From assembly GCA_018343915.1 (NCBI GenBank), contig JABRWF010000008.1, forward strand, positions 1,612,001-1,676,000: a DNA stretch of 64,000 nt, read 5' to 3'. Position 1 is the stretch's first letter. Every line of letters starts with the position of its first letter. Shown here in pieces: positions 1 to 11,180 of the stretch. The position numbers were made by a program, and so were the translations under genes. Source of the DNA: Agroathelia rolfsii. Its lineage: Eukaryota > Basidiomycota > Agaricomycetes > Amylocorticiales > Amylocorticiaceae. The notes below the pieces were generated by a model. The model was not told where the DNA came from, did no database searches, and was given only the letters and a program-made list of their open reading frames with translations.

Positions 1-2214
1 CTTTTGTCATGTTGATCCAATAGTAATTTCTGCTTATAAGTTCTAGCGTTTTTGTGCATCCTGGATGTCCTGCCAGTGCTGAGTCATGATATTTGGCCAA
101 AATTTTTTCTTTCAGACTTTTGTTGGGGGGCACAAATACTTTCTCTCTGTATAGCACTAGTCCGTCTTCTGTCTCCCAATCCTGTAAACCCAAGGCGATT
201 TGTTGTGGACCTATCTTGACAATCTGATAGAGGGATTCCAGTAACTTGGTGCTCTCCTGTCTAATTTCTGCCAAGATCTCCTTTTCTCCTTCAACCAAAA
301 CATGTCCTCTTTTTGCAGCCATAATTTTAAAGTGGGTGGGTTGTAAGACAGTAACATTGAGATTGTCCTGCAAATCTTCCGTGTAGAAATCTGGTCGTCG
401 GGATAGGGCGTCAGCTCGTCCGTTGGTTGATCCTTTTTTGTAGCATAGGGTAAAATTGTATTCTTGTAGGATTCTGTACCAATGTGCTTGTTGTCGACTT
501 AAATGTTGACTTGTCGCCCAATATTCCAAATTTTTATGGTCTGACCAAATTTCTACCGGTTTAGGCAATCCAATGATGTAATGGCGCCATTCTTCTAATG
601 CTTGTATTATTGCCAGCATTTCCTTATCCCAGATGTCATAGTTTTGTTGTACATCATCCATGGATTTGGAATGGAAGGCAATAGGGTGCCATTCTCCATC
701 ATCCTGTAACTGGGAGAAAACTCCACCAGTTGCATAACCCGAGGCATCAGTTTCGATTCGACTTTCTCTTTGATGATCATATATTGCTAATACTGGGGCT
801 GTAGTAAAAGCTTTCTTGAGAGTATCGAAGGACTGCTGTTCCTCTTTTTCCCATTTCCAAACACTTTTGCCAGTCAGTTTATCAAGGGGTTTAGTAATAT
901 CGCTGAACCCTTTGATAAACCTTCAGTAGTAATTAGCTAGACCCCGAAATTTTTGCACATCTTTGACCATTTTAGGGGCAGGCCAGTCTAAGATTGCTTG
1001 GACTTTTTTGTTGGTTATTTGTACACGGTTGTAGCTAATTATTACGCCTAGGAACTCCACCTCTGGTACTTCAAATAGGCATTTTTCCAGGTTTGCGAAT
1101 AGATCGTTTTCTGCTAACCTTCGTAAAACTTCATGTACCAATTATTGGTATTCTTCTAGGCTTGCAGTGGCAATAATAATGTCATCTATATATACATACA
1201 CTAATCCTTGCACGATTAGGTCTGCAAATATTTCATCCATCATGGCTTGGAAAGTGGCTGGGGCATTACATAAGCCAAATGTCATTACTAGGGGCTTAAA
1301 GAGTCCTCGAGGGGTTATGAATGCTGCCCGCTCTTGGTGTCCTTCTTTGATCAATACATTATTATATCCCCATCGTAGATCTAGTTTGGTAAATATTTTA
1401 GCCCTAGAGAGTCTGTCAATGATAGAGGAAATGAGCGGCAATGGATAGGAGTTCTTTATAGTGATGTTATTCAATCGTCAATAATCCACTATTGGCCTTA
1501 ATTTTCCATTTTTCTTAGGTATGAAAAAGAAAGGTGAGGCATAGGGGCTTTGGGATTTTCTTATATAGCCCTTGGCCAGATTTTCCTCCAAATACGCATC
1601 TAGCTCCTTTAACTCTGGGATTGACAGAGGGTACACCTTAGCCCTTTTCATCTCTGCTCCTTCCACCAGTTCAATCTTGTGGTCATAAGGTTTGCTGGTA
1701 GGGAATCGCTGAGACTCAGCTTTAGAAAACACCCTGGCATGTTGTTGATATTGGGGTGGCAAGCCCGATGTTGCTGCCAGTTTTGGAGGAGATTCCTCAT
1801 CTTTTATGATTTTATTGATTTTTTTATATTCCTTATCCTTTAACAAATTGTCCATTAACATTACATTTCCCTTTTTCCAATTAATGACAGGGTTTTCTAG
1901 TCTTAGCCAATCGATACCTAAGATCACATCTTTGGTGCCAATGTCTACTACCAAAAATACCAATCATCGTTTTTCTTGTCCTATCTGAGTCAAAAGGGTA
2001 ACATATTCTGAAATAAAACCAATTGCATTGGGAGAGTTGTCTATATTATACAAAGGAATTTTTTTATGTAAGGGTGATGTTTTTATATTGTTTTTTTCTA
2101 TGAATTTTTTATTTATAAAGGTGGAGGTAGCTCCAGAATCGATCATAGCTGATACGGAAATAGTCGAGAAGTGTCCATGGAACATAATAGGTATATTTAG
2201 GTGTTGTCCATGCA
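1..2214 (-). pseudogene. pol: Family A gypsy pol (protease-RT-RNase H-integrase start), broken
   Basis: Read right to left this is a Ty3/gypsy polyprotein. The aspartic protease has AMIDSGATSTF near 2150, and a second protease motif DVILGIDWLRL lies near 1925. RT starts around 1620 (KGYIRKSQSPYASPFFFIPKKNG), with an intact YIDD motif near 1185. RNase H follows (ETDASGYATG near 750, YDIWDKEML near 640). The window edge cuts the H2C2 zinc motif of integrase (YHDSALAGHPG, 60-100). Four in-frame stops interrupt it at 1964-1966, 1478-1480, 1142-1144 and 923-925. Each fits CGA to TGA or CAA to TAA, so the frame is otherwise continuous. The product would have been a reverse-transcribing, integrating polyprotein acting in cytoplasmic particles. 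It is a dead copy and the outermost element visible. Its protease is separated from the pol N-terminus by a solo LTR. Confidence 0.9.
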
Positions 2215-3227
2215 TATCAAGGCTTGCGCTCTTGACTTAACCAACAAACACAACCTGCTGTAAGGTATGCAGGCGGGCCGTAAAGCCGGGTTTTACGTGT
2301 GTCACTAGGTTGGTTGTACTTTGGAGACCCACGTGCTCCCATTGCTACTCTTTGTAATAGTATACCTTAAACGGCTACTTTGCTAGGCTTGTGTTCGGTA
2401 CTCTAGATGTAGTGTCTTCCCATGTACTCGCTTTGCGTCAAATAGTCTTTTAAAGTATTTCTTACTTGAGATAGGCGGCTTAGCCCACCGTGGTCAACTG
2501 ATCTCCGCAAGGACTTTTTACTGCCTTGGCCTAAGTGAATAGGGCTTATGATCACACGTGTGCCCTCTGGATATATTAGGGACTTAAGACCTTATACCTT
2601 CTTGTATCAAGGCTTTATGTGTACACTTACTAAGTTGCCCTATAGGCCTTATACTTAATAAGGAAAAGAATGAATGAGGGGGAGATGGGCTAGGATGGGG
2701 AACAAGCCTGAAGGCGAGATGATATATTAGTCTTATGTAAAGAATACAAAGTGGGGTGCCCTTACCTGAAGGCAAGAAGGTCGAAGCTAAGGTTCAGGTA
2801 AGGGCTACATGCTTGTATTTATACATAAATGAAAGGGCCCATGCGCAGCCTTGGTGGTCTGTGCGCAGCCAGGGTTCGTAAGCGGAAATGACAGTAATTC
2901 AGGGGCAGTGCTTTGTGACTAAGTCCGATGAGCATCTGATCGGAATGATGAGTCTAGTACTCCTTAGTAATCGCATAGTGATCGGAATGACCCTGGTTCC
3001 TGAGTCTAGACCTTTTGATGAAAAGGAATGATCTAGACTCCGCCTTCCTAATATACTCTTGTCACGAGCACTCCTGTCACGTGGGGCTAACACAGCCAGT
3101 CACACACGCGTCAAGATGTTGCCTGCAAGGTATTTCATCCATAACTCCATGAATAAAAATCGTAAAAATATAATAAAAATATGTACAGGTACGTAAAGAA
3201 AATGCGAAAAATGTCCAACTCATAACA
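2215..3227 (-). repeat. Solo LTR, family C, inserted in element A
   Basis: A full family C LTR in minus orientation: its left end matches the terminal ...CTTGACA (mutated to TGATA) and its right end is the complement of TGTTATGAGTTGG. It is flanked by the perfect 5-bp duplication ATGCA (2210-2214 and 3228-3232). It splits the element A pol just before its GQHLNIPIMFHG motif. No internal region remains, so it is a solo LTR left by LTR-LTR recombination. It has the TATA box and hairpin core typical of the family. Confidence 0.93.
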
Positions 3228-3937
3228 ATGCACACCTTGTACAGAGGAAGCAGAAATTGAGAAAGAAGAAGATGTGAAGATAGAAGACATTTTATTTTGT
3301 ATAAATTGGTCAGTAGCATTGGCCGCATACTCTGACCGATTTAAAAACCCAACTTGTCTTTGAGGGCTGCAATCATTTGACCCTGTTCCTGGATCATGTT
3401 AAACATGTCATCCTGGGTCATTGGGCTGCTGGATGGCCCTTGAATTGTTGGTGGTGGTGGTGTTGGTGTTGGTATTGGTGCGGATGCTGCTGCCACCTTT
3501 TGGAAAGGATTGTTTGAGCTGCCTTTATCAGCTTTTGGACTTCTACAGTCCCGTGCTATGTGCCCTTTCTTTTGGCAGTTGTAGCAAATGATATCCTTCT
3601 GCCTGAAAGGGTTGTTGGATTGTGTGGTCGGATTATTTTGCGTTGTAGCCACTTGCAACGGGGAGGTCTGTTGAACAGGACCTACGCTCAGGAATGGGTT
3701 TTTTGATGTATTGGGTGTCCTTCCCAATATGGTAGCTGAAATATCCATGGCATCAGGATCATTTCGCTGGAGATCTGACTAGGGGTTATTGTTATACCAG
3801 TATCTTTTACTGGACAACATCTCTTCCTTCATTAAATTGACTTCTGCATCATGTGCTGCATTTATCAATTTCGTTAGGGTTGAGGTATCCCTATCCCAGC
3901 CAGTGATGATACGTCGCAGCTTGACGTTCATCCTTTC
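3228..3937 (-). pseudogene. gag: Family A gag C-terminal part and gag-pol junction, truncated
   Basis: Minus-strand gag remnant. From about 3930 leftwards it reads a capsid tail (LRRIITGWDRDTSTL), an in-frame stop near 3780, a proline/asparagine-rich linker and a single CCHC zinc knuckle CYNCQKKGHIARDC near 3560-3600. The C-terminal helix ends ALKDKLGF at the stop at 3341-3343. Pol continues in the -1 frame from there to 3228 and, across the solo LTR, to the protease. The zinc knuckle would bind genomic RNA in the particle. The N-terminal half of gag and the 5' LTR are missing because a family C element starts at 3938; the rest of A is not found on the other side within the window. Confidence 0.85.
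3344..3350 (-). promoter_or_regulatory. -1 frameshift heptamer, element A
   Basis: On the minus strand gag reads TTG GGT TTT TAA; the slippery heptamer G GGT TTT lies in the correct X XXY YYZ phase directly before the stop. Pol (FLNRSEYAANATDQF) is in the -1 frame. The same arrangement occurs in families B and C. That it works as a frameshift site is inference from phase and conservation. Confidence 0.75.
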
Positions 3938-4939
3938 TGTTATGAGTTGGACATTTTTCGCATTTTCTTTACGTACCTGTACATATTTTTATTATATTTT
4001 TACGATTTTTATTCATTGAGATACGGACAAAATACCTTGCAGGCAACATCTTAACGCGCGTGTGACTAGCGGTGTTAGCCCCACGTGACAGGAGTGCTCG
4101 TGACAAGAGTATATTAGGAAGGCGGAGTCTAGATCATTCCTTTTCATCAAAAGGTCTAGACTCAGGAACCAGGGTCATTCCAATCACTGTGCGATTACTA
4201 AGGAGTACCAGACTCATCATTCTGATTGGTTGCTCATTGGACTTAGGCACAAAGCACTACCCCTGCATTATTACATGTTCCCGCTTACAAACCCCGTCTG
4301 TGCACAGACCATCAAGGCTGCGCACGGGCCCTTCTATTTATGTATAAATACAAGCATGTAGCCCTTACCTAAACCTTAGCTTTGACCTTCTCGCCTTTAG
4401 GTAAGGGCACCCCCGTTTGTACTTCTTACATATCACTAATATATACTCTCGCCTTCAGGCTTGTTTGCCCTAGCCCACATCACTCTCCCTTCTTCTTATT
4501 AAGTGTAAGGCCTTTAGGGCATCTTAGTAAGCGTCTCCATAAGCCTTGTTACAAGAAGGCGATAAGTCATAAGTCCCCAATACATAAGGGGCACTGCGCG
4601 TGATATCAAACCCAGTTCAGTCTGGTCAAGGCAGTAATAAGTCCTTGCAGGGATTTCGTAGACCATGGTGGGCTAAGCCGCCTGTCTCGAGTAAGAAGTA
4701 TTGTATAAGCTATTTAACGCAAAGCGAGTACACGGGAAGACATCAAGTCTAGAGTACCAAACACGAGCCTAGCAAAGTAGCGTATAAAGTACCCTATTAC
4801 AAAGAGCAGCAACGGGAGCACGTGGGTCCCTAAGAAACATCTGACCAAGTCACACACGTAAAACCCGGCTTTACAGCCCGCCTCTGTACCTTACAGGAGG
4901 TTGTGTTTGTCAGATCAGTCAAGAGCGCAAGCCTTGACA
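3938..4939 (+). repeat. Chimeric 5' LTR of C1 (left end C3-type)
   Basis: TGTTATGAG...CTTGACA, 1002 bp. TATAAATA lies at 4343-4350 and the putative transcript start/self-primer AGCTTTGACCT at 4378-4388. These are enclosed by the inverted repeat GCCCTTACCTAAA (4361-4373) and TTTAGGTAAGGGC (4396-4408). The first roughly 140 bp match the C3 3' LTR type (GCATTTTCTTTACGTACCTG, TTATTCATTGAG) and not the 3' LTR of C1 (CTTTTTCTTACGAACATG, TTGACTGAG). The remainder matches C1 with only scattered transitions, so the crossover lies at about 4080-4240. Confidence 0.85.
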
Positions 4940-4941
4940 TT

Positions 4942-4952
4942 AGGTTGAAGCT
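4942..4952 (+). promoter_or_regulatory. C1 self-primer binding site (decayed)
   Basis: Two bases after the LTR end lies AGGTTGAAGCT, a one-base variant of AGGTCGAAGCT. The consensus complements the LTR segment AGCTTCGACCT that begins about 35 bp after the TATA box. No CCA-tailed tRNA complement (TGG...) is found at the LTR edge. The C-to-T change here breaks one pair. Confidence 0.7.
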
Positions 4953-5360
4953 ATACCTAAAACCACCCGTTGAGCCTTAGCTCCAGGTGTGCAGTTCCAG
5001 ATATCTGCAAAATAGCATAAGCCAAGAACCATTTTTTATTTTTCTCATTTGTAAGCATACAAAAAGTCCTGAACTGTTTGTGGAAGCAATTGGTAGAGAT
5101 TAAAACCCTCTATTCAACCCATTTTGATTTAGGCTTGTTAGTACCTGTACTTCCAGGGAAAACTTGTGTCGTTACCCAAAGGCGCTAGTGTGGAGTTAGT
5201 CCACTGCTTCTAGGGACACCTTACCAAAGGTGCAAAACTGCTTGACTTTTCATACACATTTTACTATACGCTTTCATTACTTTTACCAGAAGGTGGTTGG
5301 CTTACCGCCTTAAGTTTCAAAGAAGAAAAATCTGTGTGTTGAGCCTTTGCTCCACTGTAT
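4953..5360 (+). other. C1 untranslated leader
   Basis: About 400 bp between the primer site and the gag ATG, matching the leaders of C2 and C3. It holds no conserved reading frame. It is expected to carry packaging and dimerisation signals, but none can be identified by eye. Confidence 0.6.
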
Positions 5361-6362
5361 ATGAGCCAATCCAGAAAAGGAAAGGCACCTGCACAACCCG
5401 TTGCAAAAACCTCTGCCCGCCCATCTGTGTCCACACCCGCTCCCCAACCCACCTTCTCCTAACCACCCAAAGTCCCTATGCCTCCAAAAGTTCCTTCTCC
5501 CCCCAAACCGGCATCACCTGAGGAATCTGATGAAGAGGACGACGAGGAGGAAGAACCTGAAGAAGAAAACTATCCGTCCCCTTCCGAGTATCGAAAGCCA
5601 TCTCCCGAACCCATTGCGTCTTGCACCCGTTCACGCGTACCTACACCTGCCGTTACACCAAAAATCCGTACTCCTATCCCTACCCCTCGCACTTGCACCC
5701 CCGCAGTCACCCGCCCCCTATCACCTGCCATGTCATCCGGTTTTGAACAGTTTATGGGTCAAATGCTGGAGATGCAGCATCAGACCACCAAGATGATGCG
5801 CCACATGACTGAGACGCAACGAAAACTGGTTGAGATTGCTGATCGCCCAGCACCTGTTCCCGCTCCCACTCCAGCACCTCCACCTCAGGTCGTAACGGTG
5901 GCCTCGACCAAAGAAAGGGGTAAAGAACCCTCGAAGTTCACGGGTGACCGTGAGAAATATAAGGACTTTATCCTAGGTTTTGAAAATTATCTAGGTTTAA
6001 ACCCTACCTTGTATAGCATGGATCGTGACAAGGGCAGGTTGTTAATCTCGCTGTTAGAAGGAGGCCCAAGAAGGTGGTCGGAAAAATGGTCCGACATGAT
6101 CAAACAGGAGGAAGAAGGAGAAGTTAAGCCGGAAAACCCTTTTGTCTTCCAAGATTTCTACAAGGCCTTCTGAGGACTTTATGGGTCATGGGACTATAAG
6201 AGGTCAGCTCTTGACAAGCTGAAGAACCTAAAACAAGGGTCGCGCAGCACCCAGGAGTTTATCACAGACTTCTGGTCTACAGCGCAGCAAACTGACCTGT
6301 CGGAAGAAGACTGGCGTGTACGGTTCCTGGATGGGTTAAATCCCAAGATCTGGAATGTACTT
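5361..6362 (+). pseudogene. gag: C1 gag, N-terminal part
   Basis: Starts at ATG 5361 (MSQSRKGKAPAQP, matching the starts of C2 and C3). A proline- and acid-rich N-terminus is followed by a coiled region (QFMGQMLEMQHQTTKMMRHM near 5750) and the capsid domain (KFTGDREKYKDFILGFENY near 5940, GGPRRWSEKW near 6060). Stops at 5460-5462 (CAA to TAA) and 6171-6173 (CGA to TGA) break it. The frame then runs to NPKIWNVL, where B1 is inserted; it resumes at 23221 (GGWDQTNLETVQKA). Gag would form the virus-like particle. Confidence 0.9.
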
Positions 6363-7216
6363 TGTCAAGGGTACACTCCTTGACTCTTGAGAATTTGTGG
6401 GACAACTCCCTCAAATATCTTTTAAGTCTAAGACTGTCCTTCTTAACACTAAGTATACGTGAAGTACCTAAATGCAAGTGTTCCCATAGCTATCACACCC
6501 TTATATCTATTGAAGGGGGACCGGGTACTTTCTTAGCTTGCACTTAATCGCTGCTCTTACGTTTCACACGCACACAAGAGGGGATTTGCACTGCCTCCAA
6601 GTAAGGGATGTAGGAGAAAAGGGAAAGGGAGGTGGGCTAGGACGGAAGGCCTAGGCCTGAGAGATGAGTACCCTGAAGGCGAAGTTTTATTAGCAATCTA
6701 TGTAAAAGGGAATACAAACTTGGTTACTTGCCTGAAGGCAAAGAGGTCGAAGCTGAGCTCTTTAGGACAAGTTACATATGCTATATATACTACTATTGAA
6801 TGGTCCGTGCACAGCATTAGTGGTCTGTGCACAGAGGGAGATAGAAGCATAGTTGTGGCAATGCAGGGGAAGATCTTTCAGCCTAACTCCACCGGGCATC
6901 CGTGTGGAGATCCGTTTCCGGATTGGTACTGGTAACCGTTAGGAATTAATCAGGGAAGGAAGTCTGTGTTCCTAGGCTATACGTGATGGTGAAATGGAAG
7001 TTTGCACAGCCCCGAGATTACTCCTGTGACGTGCGGCTTGGAACATGTGAGGGCCAATCACATGACCACTGCACTGCCCATAGTCCACGCCCTAAAAGGG
7101 TAATTTTTATAAGGAAATCAAGGAAAAAGGAAAGAAAATGTAATAACTAAATAAATACTGGTTCAAATAATACAGGAAATAGACCGAAAAATCGGCAAAA
7201 ATTCCATCTCATGACA
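6363..7216 (-). repeat. B1 3' LTR
   Basis: Family B LTR reading leftwards, TGTCATGAG (7216 inwards) to CCCTTGACA (6363). It is preceded in element sense by the polypurine tract at 7217-7230 (complement of GGAAGGGGGTAA). The start/primer motif, seen as AGGTCGAAGCT on the plus strand, is at 6744-6754, inside a hairpin. U3 carries a CCAAT-type box and a CACGTG palindrome near 7040. Confidence 0.92.
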
Positions 7217-7227
7217 TTACCCCCTTC

Positions 7228-10200
7228 CTAAGGGGATTTCCTCCAGAACATCCCAAGTTCCCATGTCCCTCCAATCTTCTCCGTCGTCTCCGTGAAGTTC
7301 TCAATTGGTCGGAATGGGAGATCCGCAAAGACTGCAGCCAAAAGGCATTTAGGTGCTTTGGGGTTCTTTTTGTGGAATTCTTTGATCAGACGTGGGGCGT
7401 TTGTGATATTGGCTTCCTTTTCCCACAAGTCTTCTCCCGGGTATCCTTTCCATTCAACTAGGTATTTGAGTTTCTTTGTTCGCAGGCTTAGTCGGCTGTC
7501 CTTAATTCGCAATACCTTGTGCTCTTCCTCTCCTTCTATTTCGACAACTTCTGGAATGGGAGCAAGGGGTCTGGACTCTACTTGGATGTGAGGTTTGATT
7601 AGGGATACATGAAACACGTCATGAATTGTCCATCTCTTCGGAATTGCGAGCCGGACCGCTTGATTTCCGATAAGCTCTGTGATTTTGTAGGGACTGATCT
7701 ATTTTGCCGAGAGCTTCTTTGACAGTTGGGCCAGCTTGATGTTTTCCGTGCTTAGCCACACTTTATTACCAACCGCGTACTTCGGAACTTCTGCTGCGTG
7801 TTTGTCAAAGAAGTACTTCATTTGGCTGGCTGCGTGTTCTAAGGCTGACTTTGCGTCTTCTTGCAACTCTTTGACCTTTTCTGTCTATGACTGGGCTCCT
7901 TCGGTGCTAGAAATTCCTGCAGTTATAAGGTTCATTTACGGTGAAAATCCATAGTTCATTTCAAAGGGGGAAGACCCAGTAGATGCTTGTTGATGATTGT
8001 TTAGTGCAAATTCCGCAAGTGGTAAGAGGCCGGCCCAATTGTCTTGACAATGGGAAACGTAATTTCTGAGGTAAACCTCAACCTCCTGATTGAGTTGTTT
8101 GGTTTGCCCATTAGATTGGGGGTGATAAGCGGTGGAGAGGGAGGTTTTGATTTCCAGTCGCTTATGGATTTCCCTCATTACTTTCCCTGCAAACTGGGGT
8201 CCTCGGTCTGACGTCCATTGATGGGGTAAGCCGTGTAGCTGGAAAACATGTGCCAGGTATAGATCTGCCATTTCTGATGCCGTGATTGCTTCCACACAGG
8301 GGATTAGGTGATACATCTTTGTCAGCCTGTCCACTACTACCAAGATAGAATCAAAGCCCTGTGATTCTGGAAGCTTTACGATCATGTCAGAAGTGACGTG
8401 TTCTCAAGGTCTTTCAGGGGTTGGTAGGGGCGCCAAAGGTCCCACGGGCATGGATCGGGCTGTTTTAGAGGCGAGGCAGCTTGGGCATGAAGCAACATAA
8501 TCATTAACGGATTTAGTTAGTCCTGGCCACCAATAGTTCCTAGATACGAGTTCAAGTGTCTTGTGCCGTCCGGGGTGGCCGGCTGATGGAACGTCGTGAT
8601 GGAGACGGATAATGTCGTTACGGAGTGGGGTGTCTCATGGTACGTAAACCTTTCTGAGGTGTAAGATTAGGCCATTCTCCTCATTCCATTCTTCCAGACC
8701 TTTTTGGAGTTTTACTGGTCCGAGCTCCTTGACTAGTCCTAGGGCATTTGCAATCTCTGCATCTCTGGCTTTTCCCCTGATTTGGTCTAGAATATCCTTT
8801 TCTCCTTGGATTTCCATATGTCCCCTTCTTGCTGCATTGATTCAGAACAGTTTTGGGTCTAGAACGACCTGATCTAAGTTGTCTTCTTTGTCAGAGCGTT
8901 GGAAATCAGGTCAGTAAGAGAGCGGATCAGCTCGTCCATTTTCCAATCCTCGGAGATATGAGATTGTAAAGTGGAATTCGGAGAGGAACAAGGACCACCT
9001 TGCCTGTTGTCATGTCAAGTTCTGCGCTGTTTTCCAATACTCTAGATTCTTATGGTTGGTCCAAATTTTGAACGGGTGAGGTAAGCCAATAAGATAGTGT
9101 CTCCATGCATCTAGGGCCCTAATAATGCCTAACATCTCTTTGTCCCAAATGTCGTAGTTTTGTTCGGCATCGTTCATTGCCTGGGAGAGAAATGCAATCA
9201 GTTGCCAAGAGTTGTCTCCTTGTTTCTGAAGTAGTACTGCCCCCATGGCAAAGTTGGAGGCGTTGGTTTCCAACCATGTTTCTGCTGTTTGTGAATATGC
9301 TCCCAGTACTGGTGCCGAAGTAAAAGCCTTTTTCAAACTGTCGAATGCATCTTGTTCTTCCTTATCCCACTTCCATTCAGTCTTACCGGTTAAGCGGTCT
9401 AGAGGTTTACATATTTGGGCGAAGTTCCAGATGAAGCGACGGTAGTAATTTGCAAGTCTGCGGAAATGCCAGACGTCGGAGACTTTCTGGGGGGTAGGCC
9501 AATCTAGAACCGCTTTGACTTTTTCTGGGGTCATTCGTATTGATCCGAAGGAAATGAGGGCGCCAAGGATATCGACCTCAGGGACGTTGTATTCAAATTT
9601 CTCCAGGTTAGCAAAGAGGTCATTTGCTTTGAGGATACCTAGAGCTTCTAGAACACGCTTTCGTAGTTTGGTCTCAGTTTGTGCACCAATGATGATGTCG
9701 TTGATATAGTGAACCAGCCACCCTAGTTGGTTAAGCTTATAGAAAAGGTCATCCATCATGGTTTGCATTGTTGCTGGTGCATTACACAGACCAAAGGTCA
9801 TTACTGTAGGTTCAAACAGTCCCTTGTTGGTGATAAAGGCGGCTTTATGTTCGTCACCTTCTCGGATTCGAATGTTGTTAAAACCCCATCGTAAGTCGAT
9901 TTTGCAAAATGTTCAAAACTTAGTCATTTTGTCCTGGAGCTCGGAAATAAGGGGGAGGGGGTACGCATTCTCAATTGTTTCTGCGTTGAGTTTGCAGTAG
10001 TCCTGGACTGGCCGAAGTGTACCATTCTTTTTTGGAACAAAGAACATGGGGGCAGCAATTGGGCTTTCAGACTTCCTGATGTACCCCTTTTCAAGGTTCT
10101 CCTTAAGGTAATCTACTAAGGCCTCTTCTTCTTTTACTGAAAGTGGGTAGGCCTTGCTTCTTTGGAGTTGTGCACCATCTCTGAGCTCGATCTTGTGATC

Positions 10201-10330
10201 CCAGGGTTTTTGGAGTGGCATTCTCTGGGAAGCTTCTTTAGAGAATACTGATGCAAATTCCAATGCCCATTCTGGTAAAAGGCTGGAAGCGATGGTTAAG
10301 CGACCAGGGTGTGCAACTTTCCCTGCAGAC
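7228..10330 (-). pseudogene. pol: B1 pol: RT, RNase H, integrase, chromodomain
   Basis: Right to left: RT (KGYIRKSESPIAAPMFFVPKK near 10060), RNase H (ETNASNFAMGAVLLQKQ near 9240), H2C2 and integrase core (SDMIVKLPES near 8375, WTSDRGPQFAG near 8200), then a C-terminal chromodomain (KLKYLVEWKGYPGEDLWEKE near 7440). At least nine in-frame stops, for example near 9913, 9010, 8910, 8843, 8635, 8398, 7936, 7887 and 7705, all fit C-to-T or G-to-A. The RT active site reads YIND instead of YIDD (9697-9708), and the integrase motif reads NGQTKQLNQ instead of DGQTERLNQ, which loses the catalytic Glu. The protease lies beyond B2 at 18986-19430. The copy is dead. Confidence 0.92.
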
Positions 10331-11178
10331 TGTCATGAGAAGGGAATTTTTGCCGATTTTTCGGTTATTTTCTTGTATTATTTGGACCAGTATTTAATTA
10401 GCTATCGTATTTTCTTTTCACTTTTTCTATTTTTCTTATAAAAGTTACCCCTTTAGGGCGTGGACTGTGGGCAGTGCAGTGGTCATGTGATTGGCCCTCA
10501 CGTGTTCCAAGCCGCACGACACAGGAGTAATCTCGGGGCTGTGCGAACTTCCATTTCACCATCATGCACAGCCTAGGAACACAAGACCTTTCTTCCCTGA
10601 TCAATTCCTAACAGTTACCGGTACCGGTCCGGAAACGGATCTCCACACGGATGCCCGGTGGAGTTAGGTTAAAAGATCTTCCCCTGCATTGCCTCTTTCA
10701 TACTTCTATCTCCCTCTGCGCACAGACCATCAATGCTGCGCACGGACCATTTAGTAGTAGTATAAATAGTGCATGTAACTTGTCCTGAAGAGCTCAGCTT
10801 CGACCTCTTCGCCTTCAGGCAAGTAACCAAAAGTCTGTATTTCCTCTAAAAGTAGATTGCTAATAAATCTTTGCCTTCAGGGTAAAACTCTTAGGCCTAG
10901 GCCCTGTGTCCTAGCCCCCCCTCTCTCTCTCTCTCTCTCATCCTTAACTTGGAGGTGGTGCAAATCCCCTCATGTGTGTGCGTGAAATAAGAGCTACGAT
11001 TACAAGTGAGATAATAAAGTACCCGGTCACCCTCTCAATAGAATAAGAGTGGTGATATCTGTGGGAACACTCATTTGTAGGTACTTCAGTATTTAGTGTT
11101 GAGAGGTACATTGTTTGATTAGTGCACAAGTAGGCTCTCCATGCCCAACGTCACAAGTCAAGGAGTCTACCCTTAACA
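10331..11178 (+). repeat. B2 5' LTR
   Basis: TGTCATGAG...CCCTTAACA. TATAAATA is at 10761-10768 and the putative start/self-primer AGCTTCGACCT at 10796-10806, exactly 35 bp from the TATA start. Inverted-repeat arms are ACTTGTCCTGAAG (10778-10790) and CTTCAGGCAAGT (10813-10824). The poly(A)-like AATAAA is at 10862-10867. U3 holds ATTGG and CACGTG boxes near 10490-10505. Confidence 0.93.
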
Positions 11179-11180
11179 TT

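Noticed and set aside
923..1963. Plus-strand open frames opposite pol in many elements
   Set aside because: They are mirror frames of RT, protease or integrase coding with no recognisable domains.
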